Of a stretch of 56,477 nucleotides of DNA, positions 47,000 to 56,477 are shown one piece after another. The stretch lies in contig NZ_RYYV01000023.1 in assembly GCF_003977665.1 (NCBI RefSeq), forward strand, positions 1 to 56,477, written 5' to 3'. This stretch comes from Dyella choica (GTDB lineage: Bacteria; Pseudomonadota; Gammaproteobacteria; Xanthomonadales; Rhodanobacteraceae). Position 1 is the stretch's first letter; each line of letters begins with the position of its first letter. The position numbers and the translations under genes are program-made. The notes beneath the pieces were generated by a model. It was given only the letters and a program-made list of their open reading frames with translations. It did no database searches and was not told where the DNA came from.

Positions 47000-48084
47000 G
47001 GCAAGGCCACCGGATAGGCACCAAGCACGCGTACCTGGGCCGCGTGCGGCCCCATGTCCTGCAAGGCCGCCTGCAGCGATGCGTCGTCGATGTGGCCGGA
47101 AACGTCGATGAAGAAGGCGTACTGCCATTTGCCGGTATGCGCCGGACGCGACTCGATGCGGTTCAAGCTGACCCCATGCTTGGCGAACGGGCTGAGGATT
47201 TCGTAGAGCGCGCCCGGCTTGTCGTTGACGGTGATCAACAGTGAGGTGCGGTCATTGCCTGACGCCGGGAACAGCGAGCGGCCGATCACCAGGAAGCGCG
47301 TGGTGTTGTCGGCACGATCTTCGATGCCTTGGGCAACGACCTTCAGGCCATAGACTTTCGCGGCCGTCGAGCCAGCAATGGCTGCCGCATCGTCCGCATT
47401 GCGTGCCAGGCGCGCACCCTCCGCATTGCTCTGCACGGCGATGCACTCGGCATTGGGCAAGTTCATGCGCAGCCAGGTCTTGCATTGCTGCAGCGATTGC
47501 GCATGTCCGTAGACCTGCTTGATACCCTCCAGCGTATCGCGCTGCGAAAGCAGGCATTGATGCACGCGCAACTCCACCTCGCCGCAGATGCGGGCTTCGG
47601 AAGTCAGGAACATGTCCAGCGTGACCTGGATCATCCCCTGCCCGGAGTTTTCCACCGGCACCACGCCAAAATCCGCATGGCCGGCGGCCACCTCCTGGAA
47701 CACTTCCTCGATGCTGCCCAGCGGCAGCCCGTACGCGGCATGCCCGAAATGCTTGCGCACCGCCTGCTCGCTGAAGGTGCCCTCGGGGCCGAGGTAGCCC
47801 ACCTTGAGCGGATCTTCCTGCGCGAGGCAGGAGGACATGATCTCGCGAAACAGGCGCACCATCTCTGTGTCGGACAGTGGCCCGTGGTTGCGATCCACCA
47901 CCATGCGCAGCACGTGGGCCTCACGCTCGGGGCGGTAATAGTCGATCGCCGAGAGCCCCTCGCCTTTCACCTTGGCCACTTCGCGGGCCCAATTGGCGCG
48001 CTCGGAGATCAGCTCCTGGATCTGCCGGTCGATGCTGTCGATGCGGTCGCGCACCTCAACCAGCGATAGCTTGGGTTCGTTCAT
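46996..48084 (-). CDS. pheA: Bifunctional chorismate mutase/prephenate dehydratase (P-protein)
   Basis: Converts chorismate through prephenate to phenylpyruvate for phenylalanine synthesis. At 362 residues it has an AroQ chorismate mutase domain (about 5-90, VRDRIDSIDRQIQELISERA), a prephenate dehydratase domain (about 95-275, GYLGPEGTFSEQAV and the catalytic TTRFLVIG) and a C-terminal ACT domain (LLITVNDKPGALYEIL, ESRP) that binds phenylalanine for feedback inhibition. ATG 48084 is chosen over the TTG five codons up. Confidence 0.96.
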   Translation of the reverse strand: MNEPKLSLVEVRDRIDSIDRQIQELISERANWAREVAKVKGEGLSAIDYYRPEREAHVLRMVVDRNHGPLSDTEMVRLFREIMSSCLAQEDPLKVGYLGPEGTFSEQAVRKHFGHAAYGLPLGSIEEVFQEVAAGHADFGVVPVENSGQGMIQVTLDMFLTSEARICGEVELRVHQCLLSQRDTLEGIKQVYGHAQSLQQCKTWLRMNLPNAECIAVQSNAEGARLARNADDAAAIAGSTAAKVYGLKVVAQGIEDRADNTTRFLVIGRSLFPASGNDRTSLLITVNDKPGALYEILSPFAKHGVSLNRIESRPAHTGKWQYAFFIDVSGHIDDASLQAALQDMGPHAAQVRVLGAYPVALP

Positions 48085-48132
48085 GCGATGGATGTCCAAA
48101 CGTAAAAATGTCTGTGCCGATAGGGCAGTGTA

Positions 48133-49218
48133 TCAGCCATGCCGGCGCGAAAATTCGCTCATGAAATCCACCAGCGCCTGCACGGCTTCCATCGGCACCG
48201 CGTTGTAAAGCGATGCGCGCATGCCACCGACCGCCTTGTGCCCCTTCAACGCCAACAGGCCGGCCGCTTCGGACTCCTGCAGAAAAGCCGCGTCCAACGA
48301 GCTGTCGTGCAAGGTGAACGGCACATTCATGCGCGAGCGCACGGGCGGATCGATCGGGTTGCGGTAATAGCCGCCGGAGCCGTCGATGGCTGCATACAGC
48401 ATCTGCGACTTCTGGCGATTGAGCACGTCCATGGCAGCCAGGCCGCCGTTTTCTTTCAACCACTGGAAAGTCAGCCCAGCCAGGTACCAGCCCCACGTAT
48501 TGGGGGTGTTGAGCATCGAATCGTGGGCCGCATGCTCGGCGTAGCGAAAGATCTTCGCCATCGGGCGTGTCGCCCGTTCAAGCAGATCGCGGCGAATGAT
48601 GACCAGCACCAGGCCAGACGGGCCGATGTTCTTCTGCGCGCCCGCGTAGATCAGCCCGTAGCGGCTGACGTCGATGGGGCCGGACAGGATATCGGAGGAC
48701 ATGTCCGCCACCAATGGCACGTCGCCGACCTCCGGCGCATGCTTGAACTGCACGCCATGGATGGTCTCGTTGGTGGCGATGTGCACATACGCCGCCCCGG
48801 AATCGAGCTTCCACGTCTCACGCGCCGGCATGCGCAGAAAGCTTTCCGCCTTGCTCGTCGCGGCGACGTTCACCTGCACGTACGGCGCTGCTTCGCTGGC
48901 CGCTTTCTCGCTCCAATGGCCGGTAACGATGTAGTCGGCGCGGTCGCCTTCGCGCGCGAGGTTCATGGGAATCTGCGCGAAGTGCTGGGTGGCCCCGCCC
49001 TGCTCGAACAGCACGGCATAGTGATCGGGGATGCCCATCAGCTCGCGCAGGTCCGCTTCCACCTGCTGGGCCATGGTCATGAAGCGTTTGCCGCGGTGGG
49101 ACTGCTCCATCACCGATGCACCGCTGCCGTTCCAGTCCAGCAGCTCTCGCTGCGCGCGTTCGAGTACCGGCAACGGCATGGCCGCCGGACCTGCGCTGAA
49201 GTTCCAAACCCTGCTCAC
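48133..49218 (-). CDS. serC: Phosphoserine aminotransferase
   Basis: PLP enzyme converting 3-phosphohydroxypyruvate to phosphoserine (and acting in pyridoxal phosphate synthesis). The 361-residue product from GTG 49218 begins with the family sequence SRVWNFSAGPAAMP; the longer open frame to 49308 is Cys-rich nonsense overlapping the FHA gene. The PLP-binding Lys lies in YAGAQKNIGPSG. It heads the serC-pheA-aroA set with a 48-base gap to pheA. Confidence 0.95.
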   Translation of the reverse strand: MSRVWNFSAGPAAMPLPVLERAQRELLDWNGSGASVMEQSHRGKRFMTMAQQVEADLRELMGIPDHYAVLFEQGGATQHFAQIPMNLAREGDRADYIVTGHWSEKAASEAAPYVQVNVAATSKAESFLRMPARETWKLDSGAAYVHIATNETIHGVQFKHAPEVGDVPLVADMSSDILSGPIDVSRYGLIYAGAQKNIGPSGLVLVIIRRDLLERATRPMAKIFRYAEHAAHDSMLNTPNTWGWYLAGLTFQWLKENGGLAAMDVLNRQKSQMLYAAIDGSGGYYRNPIDPPVRSRMNVPFTLHDSSLDAAFLQESEAAGLLALKGHKAVGGMRASLYNAVPMEAVQALVDFMSEFSRRHG

Positions 49219-49276
49219 GCACCGGTTCCCATCTTGAATGATCGCAAGCATTATGCCGCGACGCAGCAACCGGACG

Positions 49277-50050
49277 TCAATGCACGTGCAGCAACAACAG
49301 CAGCGCAATGCCCAGCGCCAGCACCGCCGCGGTGGCGATCAGCCACCAGACCTCCCCGCGCGGGCCGGCCATATCCTCCGGCAAGGGCTGCACCGGCTCC
49401 GGCGGCAGCACGATCTCGGGCTCCGGCTCCAGGCCTGGCGCATCGATCAGAAAGCGGTGCATGGCGATGCCGATCTGGTCCCCCGGCAGCAGCACGGTCT
49501 GTTGCACGGCAATGCCGTTCAGCCGGACCGGGTAGCGCCCATCGGCCGCCTGGCTGGATTCCATGCATAGCTGGCCTTCACGCCAGAAAATCGTCAGGGT
49601 GACGGACTCGCCCTGCGGCAGGTCCAGTGGAACACGCCCTTGCGAGCCCAGTTCCAGACGATCAGCCAGGGGCAACACCTGCCCCGAGAGCGGCCCGGCG
49701 ACGGCGCGCAAGGCCACTGTGCAGCGCTCCTGCTCGGGCATCTCGGGGGTGGCACGCCCGTCCGGTCTGTCCTCCGCACACAGCAGCATGCGGCAGTCGC
49801 CTACGCTCAGCATGTCGCCGGCACGCAGGATGGCACGCTCTCGCACCGGGCGCGCGTTAACGTAAATGCGATGGGCCTGGGGCAGTACGTCCAGGACCCA
49901 GCCACGCCGGTCCAGGCTGATGTGCAAATGATGCGGCGCGGCTTGGCCGGCCGCCAGGATCAGGTCATTGTCAGATTCGCTGCCGATGCGCAACAGCGCC
50001 TGGTTCCAGCGGAAAACCGCCCGGGTGGAATGGGGAAACTCGATGCGCAT
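49277..50050 (-). CDS. FHA-domain protein with C-terminal membrane anchor
   Basis: A 257-residue protein. Residues about 20-90 fit a forkhead-associated fold (LLRIGSESDNDLIL, HHLHISLDRRGWVLDV, IYVNARPV), a second FHA-like half lies around 120-200, and a single hydrophobic segment at the C-terminus (VWWLIATAAVLALGIALLLLL) anchors it to the membrane. FHA domains bind phosphothreonine; the typical pThr-contacting Arg and Ser are present in RIGSESDN. No secretion or kinase genes are near. Its ATG directly adjoins the end of a MITE-like element, whose terminal AGGCTCTT precedes the ATG and probably serves as the ribosome binding site. Confidence 0.75.
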   Translation of the reverse strand: MRIEFPHSTRAVFRWNQALLRIGSESDNDLILAAGQAAPHHLHISLDRRGWVLDVLPQAHRIYVNARPVRERAILRAGDMLSVGDCRMLLCAEDRPDGRATPEMPEQERCTVALRAVAGPLSGQVLPLADRLELGSQGRVPLDLPQGESVTLTIFWREGQLCMESSQAADGRYPVRLNGIAVQQTVLLPGDQIGIAMHRFLIDAPGLEPEPEIVLPPEPVQPLPEDMAGPRGEVWWLIATAAVLALGIALLLLLHVH

Positions 50051-50319
50051 AAGAGCCTGTTTACTGTCTCCGCGTAGCCCGCGTTGTGTTTGAGCGGCCG
50101 TCAGGTGGTAGTGCGCGGCACAGGCCAGACTGGCTGTCTGGTCAAGCCGCGCGCTGCCGCATGACGGCCGCTCAGACGCAACCCTAAGGGCCTGGTCTGT
50201 TTGCCCCCAGTCCTGCGTCCTAGCTCAATGTCGTAGTGATGTACGCGCTCCCGCCTTATCTGGACTTGCGCGCAAACAGACCTGGCGCGGGCCACGCGCA
50301 GATAGTAAGCAGGCTCTTA
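50050..50319. mobile_element. MITE-like element with 34-base terminal inverted repeats
   Basis: A 270-base element. The left end TAAGAGCCTGTTTACTGTCT and the reverse complement of the right end TAAGAGCCTGCTTACTATCT agree at about 30 of 34 positions, continuing to GCCCGCG. Inside are two further inverted repeats (TTTGAGCGGCCGTCA/TGACGGCCGCTCAGA and GGCCTGGTCTGTTTGC/GCAAACAGACCTGGC). There is no coding capacity. Both ends carry TA, compatible with a TA target duplication as in the IS630/Tc1 type, though that is only a suggestion. It separates the FHA gene from the divergent PHA-system gene. Confidence 0.7.
50051..50058 (-). promoter_or_regulatory. Ribosome binding site of the FHA gene supplied by the MITE end
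   Basis: On the minus strand AGG-CTCTT-ATG places an AGG core five bases before the start codon. All of it belongs to the terminal inverted repeat of the adjacent element. Confidence 0.45.
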
Positions 50320-50415
50320 GGACCGGCAAGCTGACGCCGGGACTCTAGCAGAAGCACAGAAAATATCGACAGGATTTGCGTTTATGATGCAAGGTTAATC
50401 TGTTAGAGCAGCACC

Positions 50416-50694
50416 ATGCCAAATATCGATATCCGCCGTCCGCATAGCCTCTCCGGCACCGACGCTCACACCGTCATCGACCACGTAGCCACCCGCATGC
50501 GGGAGAAGTTCCAGGTGGAAACGCAATGGAAAAGCGACGGCACGCTCGGCTTCGAGCGCCCCGGCATCAGCGGCAAGATCGCCATCGGCGCCGATGAAAT
50601 CCACGTGAGCGCGCAGCTGGGCATGCTGCTTTCGCCGCTCAAGGGCATGATCGAACAGGAGATTCGGCGCAAGCTGGACGAGCATTTCAGCTGA
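50416..50694 (+). CDS. Polyhydroxyalkanoic acid system family protein
   Basis: A 92-residue protein of the small family annotated as PHA granule region or polyhydroxyalkanoic acid system proteins. It has the family pattern: IRRPHSLSGTDAHTVIDHVA near the N-terminus, a central beta region and GMLLSPLKGMIEQEIRRKLDEHF at the end. The biochemical role is not established; members resemble START-like or polyketide-cyclase-like small folds. It lies upstream of infA on the same strand, with no PHA synthase in the window. Confidence 0.8.
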   Translation: MPNIDIRRPHSLSGTDAHTVIDHVATRMREKFQVETQWKSDGTLGFERPGISGKIAIGADEIHVSAQLGMLLSPLKGMIEQEIRRKLDEHFS

Positions 50695-50797
50695 GGGCCT
50701 GCGGGCCGAGGGTTTAAATTCTTTGACCCGGTCCGGTTACGTGGCATAATGGATGGCTTACGCGGCCATGGTGGCCCGCGCGTACTTCCTGGAACGC

Positions 50798-51016
50798 ATG
50801 GCCAAAGACGACGTCATTGAAATGGATGGTACGGTCATCGAGACCCTGCCCAACACCATGTTTCGAGTAAAGCTGGAAAACGGCCACGTCGTGATCGCCC
50901 ATATCTCCGGCCGCATGCGCAAGCATTACATCCGCATCCTCACCGGTGACAAGGTGAAGGTGGAGATGACACCCTACGACCTGACCAAGGGCCGCATCAC
51001 CTACCGCATGAAATAA
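50798..51016 (+). CDS. infA: Translation initiation factor IF-1
   Basis: A 72-residue OB-fold protein that binds the ribosomal A site during initiation. [19 protein letters not shown] and the [20 protein letters not shown] region are diagnostic. The frame is open from 50753, but ATG 50798 after CCTGGAACGC gives the standard N-terminus. It is convergent with clpA and followed by a bidirectional terminator. The infA-clpA-clpS neighbourhood is widespread in gammaproteobacteria. Confidence 0.97.
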   Translation: MAKDDVIEMDGTVIETLPNTMFRVKLENGHVVIAHISGRMRKHYIRILTGDKVKVEMTPYDLTKGRITYRMK

Positions 51017-51048
51017 ACGTGGAGCAGCCCTGATCGAGCTGCTCCCAT

Positions 51049-51081
51049 AAAAAAGCCGCGCCTGATGGGCGCGGCTTTTTT
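51049..51081. terminator. Bidirectional terminator between infA and clpA
   Basis: AAAAAAGCCGCGCC and GGCGCGGCTTTTTT flank a four-base loop. A further hairpin, GGAGCAGC/GCTGCTCC, lies at 51021-51045 just after infA. Confidence 0.88.
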
Positions 51082-51101
51082 GTTGCGGCGGGCGATCCCG
51101 T

Positions 51102-53372
51102 TCAGGAGACCGCTGCCGGTACCGGCTCGGCGGCTTCGCTATTCACCGCCAGCTCGCCTTCCTTCACGCTCAAGCTCACCTTGCCGCCTTCGGCCAGCTT
51201 GCCGAACAGCAGCTCGTCGGCCAGCACGCGCTTGATCTTTTCCTGGATCACGCGCGCCATCGGGCGGGCGCCCATCTGCGGATCGAAGCCGTGCTCGGCC
51301 AGCCAGCGGCGGGCGTCCGCATCGACATCCAGCGAAACGTGCTTCTCGCTGAGCTGCGCTTCCAGCTCGATCAGGAACTTGTCGACCACGCGCAGAATAT
51401 GCTCGAAGTCCAGCGGGGTGAACTGGATGATCGCATCCAGGCGATTGCGGAACTCCGGGGTGAAGGTGCGGCGGATCACTTCCTTCGAGTCCATCGCATG
51501 GTTCTGCTTCACGAAACCGATGCTGCGGCGGGAAGCCTGCTGCGCGCCGGCATTGGTGGTCATCACCACGATCACGTTCTTGAAGTTCGCCTCGCGACCA
51601 TTGGTGTCGGTCAGCACGCCGCGATCCATCACCTGCAGCAGGATGTTGAACACATCCGGATGCGCTTTCTCGATCTCATCCAACAGCAGCACGGCGTGCG
51701 GATGCTTGGTGACTGCCTCGGTAAGCAGGCCGCCCTGGTCGAAGCCGACATAGCCCGGAGGTGCGCCGACCAAGCGTGACACCGAGTGCGCTTCCATGTA
51801 CTCGGACATGTCGAAGCGGATCATCTCGATGCCCAACTGCATGGCAAGCTGCTTGGTGACCTCGGTCTTGCCCACGCCGGTGGGGCCGGCAAGCAGGAAG
51901 CAGCCGATCGGCTTGGACGGATCGGCCAGGCCGGAACGCGCCATCTTGATCGAAGCCGCCAGGGCTTCGATGGCCGGGTCCTGCCCGAACACCACCATCT
52001 TGAGGTTGCGCTCCAGATTCTTCAGCACGTCACGGTCGGAAGCGGAAACCTGCTTGGCCGGAATGCGCGCCATCTTGGCGACGATGTATTCCACTTCGGG
52101 CACGTCGACCTTGCCGGTGCGCTGATCGGGCGGCAGCAGGCGCTGGCGTGCGCCGGCCTCGTCGATGACATCGATGGCCTTGTCGGGCAGCAGGCGATCG
52201 GGAATGTGCTTCACCGACAGATCCACGGCGGCCTTCAGCGCTTCCAGCGTATAGGACACGTTGTGGTGCTCCTCGAAGCGCGACTTCAGCCCCTTGAGGA
52301 TTTCCAGGCTGTCGGCCACGCTGGGCTCGACTACGTCGATCTTCTGGAAGCGGCGCGCCAAGGCGCGGTCTTTCTCGAAGATGCCGCGGAATTCCTGGAA
52401 CGTGGTCGAACCAATGCAGCGCAGCTCGCCCGAGGCGAGCATCGGCTTGATCAGGTTGCTGGCGTCCATGGTGCCGCCCGAAGCGGAACCCGCGCCGATG
52501 ATGGTGTGAATCTCGTCAATGAAGAGAATCGCGCCAGGCTGCTTCTTCAACTGGCTGATGACGGCTTTCAGGCGCTTCTCGAAATCACCGCGGTACTTGG
52601 TGCCGGCCACCAGCGCACCCAGGTCCAGCGCCCAGATGGTGGCGTTCTCCAGCACTTCCGGCACTTCGCCGTCGACGATGCGCTTGGCCAGACCTTCGGC
52701 CAGCGCGGTCTTGCCCACGCCGGCCTCGCCGACGTAAAGCGGGTTGTTCTTGCGGCGACGGCACAGCACCTGGATGGTGCGCTCGATCTCGTCCTGCCGG
52801 CCGATCAGCGGATCGATCTTGCCTTCCAGCGCCAGTTCGTTGAGGTTGCTGGCGTATTCGCTGAGCGGGTTGCCCTTGCCTTCGGCGCCTTCCTCGGCCT
52901 CGCGCTCGCCACCGGAGATTCCGCTGGACGGCTCGTCGCCGATCTTGGCGATGCCGTGCGAGATGTAATTGACCACGTCCAGGCGCGTGATTTCCTGCTG
53001 GTGCAGGAAGTACACCGCGTGCGAATCCTTTTCGCCGAAGATCGCCACCAGTACGTTGGCGCCGGTGACCTCCTTACGGCCGGAGGATTGCACGTGGTAC
53101 ACCGCGCGCTGCAGCACGCGCTGGAAACCCAGCGTGGGTTGCGTATCGCGCTCGTCGCCGTGCGGCAAGACCGGCACGGTCTCGGCGATGATCTTTTCCA
53201 GTTCGTGGGTCAGCCGCGGAAGATCCGCGCCACAGGCACGCAGGGCGCCCAGCGCCGACTGGTTTTCGGTGAGGGCGAGCAGCAAATGCTCCACGGTCAT
53301 GAACTCGTGGCGCTGCTCTCGGGCCTGCTTGTAGCACTGGCCGATGGTGACTTCGAGATCCTTGCTGAACAT
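51102..53372 (-). CDS. clpA: ATP-dependent Clp protease ATP-binding subunit ClpA
   Basis: Hexameric AAA+ unfoldase feeding ClpP. The 756-residue protein has a double Clp N-domain (about 1-145), a first AAA module with Walker [19 protein letters not shown] and Walker [17 protein letters not shown], and a second module with [15 protein letters not shown] and [15 protein letters not shown]. The IGF loop used to dock ClpP is seen in RRSIGFVKQ. The tail is Glu/Ala-rich. It follows clpS on the same strand with a 121-base gap. Confidence 0.97.
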   Translation of the reverse strand: MFSKDLEVTIGQCYKQAREQRHEFMTVEHLLLALTENQSALGALRACGADLPRLTHELEKIIAETVPVLPHGDERDTQPTLGFQRVLQRAVYHVQSSGRKEVTGANVLVAIFGEKDSHAVYFLHQQEITRLDVVNYISHGIAKIGDEPSSGISGGEREAEEGAEGKGNPLSEYASNLNELALEGKIDPLIGRQDEIERTIQVLCRRRKNNPLYVGEAGVGKTALAEGLAKRIVDGEVPEVLENATIWALDLGALVAGTKYRGDFEKRLKAVISQLKKQPGAILFIDEIHTIIGAGSASGGTMDASNLIKPMLASGELRCIGSTTFQEFRGIFEKDRALARRFQKIDVVEPSVADSLEILKGLKSRFEEHHNVSYTLEALKAAVDLSVKHIPDRLLPDKAIDVIDEAGARQRLLPPDQRTGKVDVPEVEYIVAKMARIPAKQVSASDRDVLKNLERNLKMVVFGQDPAIEALAASIKMARSGLADPSKPIGCFLLAGPTGVGKTEVTKQLAMQLGIEMIRFDMSEYMEAHSVSRLVGAPPGYVGFDQGGLLTEAVTKHPHAVLLLDEIEKAHPDVFNILLQVMDRGVLTDTNGREANFKNVIVVMTTNAGAQQASRRSIGFVKQNHAMDSKEVIRRTFTPEFRNRLDAIIQFTPLDFEHILRVVDKFLIELEAQLSEKHVSLDVDADARRWLAEHGFDPQMGARPMARVIQEKIKRVLADELLFGKLAEGGKVSLSVKEGELAVNSEAAEPVPAAVS

Positions 53373-53493
53373 CCGGACCTACTCCACTGCAAGGTTAGGC
53401 GGCTTCACCGCGATAGATGCAAGATGGGGGCCAAAAAAGGCGGGATCAATGTTTTCGCCTTCGCAGGCGCGAAAACCTCGATTTGGCGCTCTT

Positions 53494-53820
53494 TCAAACC
53501 TTCTCCATCGTGCACAACAGAGGATGCTGGCTGGCACGTGAATATTCGTTCACCTGGGTGACCTTGGTTTCGGCCACTTCTCGGGTGAACACCCCGCACA
53601 CGCCCTTACCGCGAGTGTGTACGTGCAACATGATCTGGACGGCTTTCTCCTGGTCCATGCCAAAAAACATACGCAGCACCTCGACTACAAAATCCATCGG
53701 TGTGAAATCGTCGTTCAACAGCAGTACCTGAAACAGCGGCGGGCGCGCTACCTCGGGTTTCGATACTTCGACGGCGAGCCCATGCCCACTGCCGTGTTCT
53801 TGTTCGGATTCGTTCGCCAT
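53494..53820 (-). CDS. clpS: ClpA adaptor ClpS (N-end rule recognition)
   Basis: Binds N-degron substrates and delivers them to ClpA. The 108-residue product from ATG 53820 starts with a flexible Glu/Gly-rich arm ([20 protein letters not shown]), as needed for ClpA regulation. The folded core has [20 protein letters not shown] and [25 protein letters not shown] motifs that form the N-degron pocket. The open frame extends to 54297 across the nudJ promoter region, which is not real coding sequence. Confidence 0.95.
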   Translation of the reverse strand: MANESEQEHGSGHGLAVEVSKPEVARPPLFQVLLLNDDFTPMDFVVEVLRMFFGMDQEKAVQIMLHVHTRGKGVCGVFTREVAETKVTQVNEYSRASQHPLLCTMEKV

Positions 53821-53982
53821 GCTCAAAAAGGATTCGGGCCTGTTCGGTTGCAGTATACGCCTGGGGATTATTTTGCTCCCCGGCGAGTGGGCGTTAGGTA
53901 ACGGGACAATCGAGTGCACGTGAGGTAATGGCACAATAGCGAGTTTTCCAGTGCCCCCCCCTACCTTTTGTTGACTCTCAAG

Positions 53983-54471
53983 ATGACAACGCCCGACAAC
54001 CCCAGCGACGTATGGCGTCCGCATGTGACAGTGGCCTGCGTGGTGACCGACCGCGACCGCTACCTCATGGTTGAAGAGGAGGTCAACGGTTGCGTGGCCT
54101 ACAACCAGCCGGCGGGACATCTGGATGACCACGAGAGCTTGCTGCAGGCCGCGGTGCGCGAAACGCGCGAAGAAACCGGCTGGACGGTGGCGCTGACGCA
54201 TCTGGTCGGCGTGCACCAGTGGCGCAGCCAGGAACATGGCGAGGTCATCGTACGCTTCACCTTTGCCGCCAAGCCGTTGAATCACGATCCTCAACAAGCA
54301 CTCGACGCGGGGGTGCGGCGCGCGCTGTGGCTTACGCGCCAGGAGATTGCGGCCTTGGGCGGGCGCCTGCGCAGCCCCATGGTGTTGCTGAGCATCGACG
54401 AATGGCTGGCGGGGCAGCGACTGCCGCTGTCCGTAGTCACCAGCCTGATGCCTGAGGGTGCCGCACCATGA
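53983..54471 (+). CDS. nudJ: Nudix hydrolase, NudJ-type phosphatase
   Basis: A 162-residue Nudix enzyme. The Nudix box G-x5-E-x7-R-E-x2-E-E-x-G is seen in [12 protein letters not shown] followed by [14 protein letters not shown]. The family hydrolyses nucleoside di- and triphosphates and thiamine pyrophosphate precursors. The ATG at 53983 is preferred over a TTG at 53968. Its TGA overlaps the ATG of mnmA (ATGA). The order nudJ-mnmA-hflD is the same as in E. coli, which supports the name. Confidence 0.9.
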   Translation: MTTPDNPSDVWRPHVTVACVVTDRDRYLMVEEEVNGCVAYNQPAGHLDDHESLLQAAVRETREETGWTVALTHLVGVHQWRSQEHGEVIVRFTFAAKPLNHDPQQALDAGVRRALWLTRQEIAALGGRLRSPMVLLSIDEWLAGQRLPLSVVTSLMPEGAAP

Positions 54472-55595
54472 AGGTCATGCTGGGCATTTCCGGTGGCGTG
54501 GACTCCTCGGTCGCCGCGCTGCTGCTGCAACAAGCCGGTTACGAGGTGGAAGGCCTGTTCATGCAGAACTGGGAGGAGGATGACCGCAACGGCCCCTGCA
54601 CTGCCGACACGGACCGCAAGGATGCCGTGGCCGTCTGCGGGCGGCTGGGCATTCCCTTCCATGCCCGCAATTTCGCCGCCGAGTACTGGGATGGCGTGTT
54701 CGAGCATTTCCTGACCGAATACCGGGCCGGGCGCACCCCCAACCCGGACGTGCTGTGCAACCGCGAAATCAAGTTCAAGACTTTCCTGGACGAGGCACGC
54801 GCGCTGGGTGCGGAAAAAATCGCGACCGGCCATTACGCGCGCGTGGACTGCCTGGACGGCCGCTACCGCCTGCTGCGCGCCGTCGACCAAGCCAAGGACC
54901 AGACCTACTTCCTGCACGCGCTGGGCCAGCAGCAGCTGGCCGCCACGCTGTTCCCGGTGGGCGAGATCGAGAAGTCCCGGGTGCGCGAGATGGCGCGCGA
55001 AGCCCGCCTGCCCACCCACGCCAAGAAGGATTCCACCGGCATCTGCTTCATCGGGGAGCGCGATTTCCGTCAGTTTCTGACCCAATACATCCCTGCCCGT
55101 CCCGGCGAGATGCGCAGCCCGGACGGCCGCCTGATCGGAGAGCACCAGGGCGTGATGTACTACACCTTGGGCCAACGCAATGGCCTGGGCATCGGCGGAC
55201 GCCAGCATGCTGGCGGCGAACCCTGGTATGTGGTCGGCAAGGACGTTGCCCGCAACCTGCTCTATGTAGCCCAGGGCGGCGAGAACGAATGGCTGCAGTC
55301 CCGCCGGCTGACTGCCGAAACACCTACCTGGGTCGGCGGCGCAGCGCCAGCCCGGGAGTTCCGCTGCACGGCCAAGACCCGCTACCGGCAGCATGATCAG
55401 GCCTGTATGGTCACGGTGCACAATGACCGGCTGGAAGTGCGGTTCGACGAGCCTCAGCGCGCCGTCACACCCGGCCAGTCGGTGGTGTTCTACGCCGACG
55501 AGGAATGCCTGGGCGGCGCAATCATCGCGGCCACCGATGCGGCCTTCGGCGGCCTTGCCCATCCATCCGCAGAGGAAATGACGCAGCGTGCTTGA
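54468..55595 (+). CDS. mnmA: tRNA-specific 2-thiouridylase
   Basis: Transfers sulfur from the TusE relay to U34 of tRNA-Lys, -Glu and -Gln. At 375 residues it has the ATP-pyrophosphatase P-loop [20 protein letters not shown] at the N-terminus. The two catalytic Cys are in [12 protein letters not shown] (about residue 98) and [10 protein letters not shown] (about 195). C-terminal beta-domains follow. It is coupled to nudJ upstream and overlaps hflD downstream by eight bases. Confidence 0.97.
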   Translation: MKVMLGISGGVDSSVAALLLQQAGYEVEGLFMQNWEEDDRNGPCTADTDRKDAVAVCGRLGIPFHARNFAAEYWDGVFEHFLTEYRAGRTPNPDVLCNREIKFKTFLDEARALGAEKIATGHYARVDCLDGRYRLLRAVDQAKDQTYFLHALGQQQLAATLFPVGEIEKSRVREMAREARLPTHAKKDSTGICFIGERDFRQFLTQYIPARPGEMRSPDGRLIGEHQGVMYYTLGQRNGLGIGGRQHAGGEPWYVVGKDVARNLLYVAQGGENEWLQSRRLTAETPTWVGGAAPAREFRCTAKTRYRQHDQACMVTVHNDRLEVRFDEPQRAVTPGQSVVFYADEECLGGAIIAATDAAFGGLAHPSAEEMTQRA

Positions 55596-56220
55596 AGCTT
55601 TCGCCATCAACGAGGAACGGGTGCTCGCGCTTGCCGGCCTGTTCCAGGCCTCCACCCTGGCGTATCAGCTCGCCAACGATGGACGCTGCGACGAGCTTGC
55701 CCTCGATGCCAGCCTGGCGAGCGTGTTCCGCATCGATGCACCATCGGTGGTCGGCGTGTACGGCAGTGTGTCCGGCATCCGGCTCGGGCTGCGCACGCTG
55801 ATCGGACAACTGGACGAAAACGGCCGCGACATGGCGATCACGCGCATGGTGGTCACCGTAATGCGGCTGGAGCGCAGCCTCGCGCATCGCAAGGACCTGC
55901 TCGACCACCTGCAGCAGGGCATTCTTTCCACCAAGCGGCAGGTCGATCACTTCGGGCTGAATTCACCGCAGGTGTACAGCCGTCTGGCCGAGTTGTACGC
56001 CAGCACGCTGTCGACGCTGAGGCCTCGCGTGATGGTCACTGGCAATCCGCAGTGGCTGCAGCAGCCCGTCTTGGTGGAGCGCGTACGTGCGAGCCTGTTG
56101 GCGGCGGTGCGCTCGGCGGTGTTGTGGCGACAGATCGGCGGCAGGCAATTTCAGCTGCTGCTGCATCGACGACAATGCACCATGCTGGCACGGGGCTTGT
56201 TGACCGGCACGACATTGTAG
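55588..56220 (+). CDS. hflD: High-frequency lysogenization protein HflD homolog
   Basis: A 210-residue helical, membrane-associated protein. It starts at GTG 55588 within the last codons of mnmA. The [38 protein letters not shown] and [14 protein letters not shown] regions match HflD. In E. coli it affects phage lambda CII; its housekeeping role is uncertain. The TAG stop (56218-56220) is formed by the first bases of a REP-like element. Confidence 0.92.
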   Translation: MLEAFAINEERVLALAGLFQASTLAYQLANDGRCDELALDASLASVFRIDAPSVVGVYGSVSGIRLGLRTLIGQLDENGRDMAITRMVVTVMRLERSLAHRKDLLDHLQQGILSTKRQVDHFGLNSPQVYSRLAELYASTLSTLRPRVMVTGNPQWLQQPVLVERVRASLLAAVRSAVLWRQIGGRQFQLLLHRRQCTMLARGLLTGTTL

Positions 56221-56280
56221 GTTGGGGTGCAAACCCAACATCGCGTCGCGTAGGCATGGCAATGTTGGGGTTAGCACCCT
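56217..56280. repeat. REP-like palindrome, copy 7 (diverged)
   Basis: GTAGGTTGGGGTGCAAACCC arm, CGCGTCGCG spacer and AATGTTGGGGTTAGCACCC arm. It is more diverged than the others and has no closing CCTACG. It supplies the stop codon of hflD. Confidence 0.65.
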
Positions 56281-56367
56281 TATGTCAGGGTGGATACCGC
56301 TCAACAGCGGCGTTTTCGTCGTCGCACTGACGATGTATTTCGTAGACCGTTGCATTGCCTGCGGCGC

Positions 56368-56420
56368 TTTCGGTCGCAAGCGACCGAGTCACTTTTCTTT
56401 GCTGGCCCAAAGAAAAGTAA
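56368..56420. repeat. Two adjacent hairpins in the terminal intergenic region
   Basis: CGGTCGCAAGCGACCG, followed by CTTTTCTTTG-CTGGCC-CAAAGAAAAG. The second is a motif often seen between genes in Xanthomonadales. I see no gene from 56281 to the window end. Confidence 0.5.
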
Positions 56421-56477
56421 CGGCGGATTCTAAACTCAAGTGCATCACTGGAGTGGAGAAGGCCATGGGCGAGCAGT

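Noticed and set aside
53821-54297. Upstream extension of clpS across the nudJ start
   Set aside because: Overlaps a certain divergent gene and lacks any similarity; ATG 53820 gives a standard ClpS.

Overview
The window looks like a chromosome segment of a GC-rich gammaproteobacterium of the Xanthomonadales, most likely Rhodanobacteraceae (Dyella/Luteibacter/Rhodanobacter-like). This rests on the housekeeping blocks serC-pheA-aroA, kdsB-phosphatase-uvrC-pgsA, clpS-clpA next to infA, and nudJ-mnmA-hflD, and on the style of the proteins. It is inference from gene order, since no database search was possible.

Layout. (1) 1-7.2 kb is a visibly AT-richer, scarred accessory region on the minus strand. 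It holds the start of an IS3-type orfA, a truncated acyltransferase, a scrap of an IS1595-type transposase, and a secreted RHS/YD-repeat gene with a candidate immunity partner. The RHS gene is interrupted twice, by a G8 slippage frameshift after the signal peptide and by an in-frame amber codon. The wreck of a second YD-repeat gene follows. (2) 7.3-12.9 kb is a tripartite RND efflux operon with overlapping stop/start codons. (3) 13-24 kb is regulatory and secretory: a MASE1-like degenerate sensor, a RibD-like reductase, a small membrane protein, an AraC regulator, an orphan LuxR-type response regulator, tRNA-Cys and tRNA-Gly with terminators, a secreted protein of unknown family, and a response regulator/7TM histidine kinase pair paralogous to the orphan regulator. 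(4) 23.8-35.3 kb has a sulfotransferase followed by a giant ESPR/PATR autotransporter of 3527 residues. (5) 35.4-41.6 kb has a second, identical tRNA-Gly, then a membrane-anchored winged-helix/nSTAND ATPase/TPR regulator and, on the same strand, three small genes. One of these is a ricin-type beta-trefoil lectin, and the set ends in a terminator. A MITE-like palindromic element lies inside this cluster. It is the best candidate here for an undescribed system. (6) 41.7-56.2 kb is mostly housekeeping: phospholipid synthesis, DNA repair, KDO activation, aromatic amino acid and serine synthesis, IF-1, ClpAP/ClpS and tRNA thiolation.

Two kinds of small repeat punctuate the window. A double-hairpin REP-like element occurs seven times, almost always touching or just beyond a stop codon. 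Two MITE-like elements with about 32-34 bp terminal inverted repeats are also seen; one abuts the start codon of an FHA-domain gene and appears to supply its ribosome binding site.

Long ORFs antisense to the autotransporter and efflux genes were treated as composition artefacts. No CRISPR array, rRNA or complete prophage was seen.
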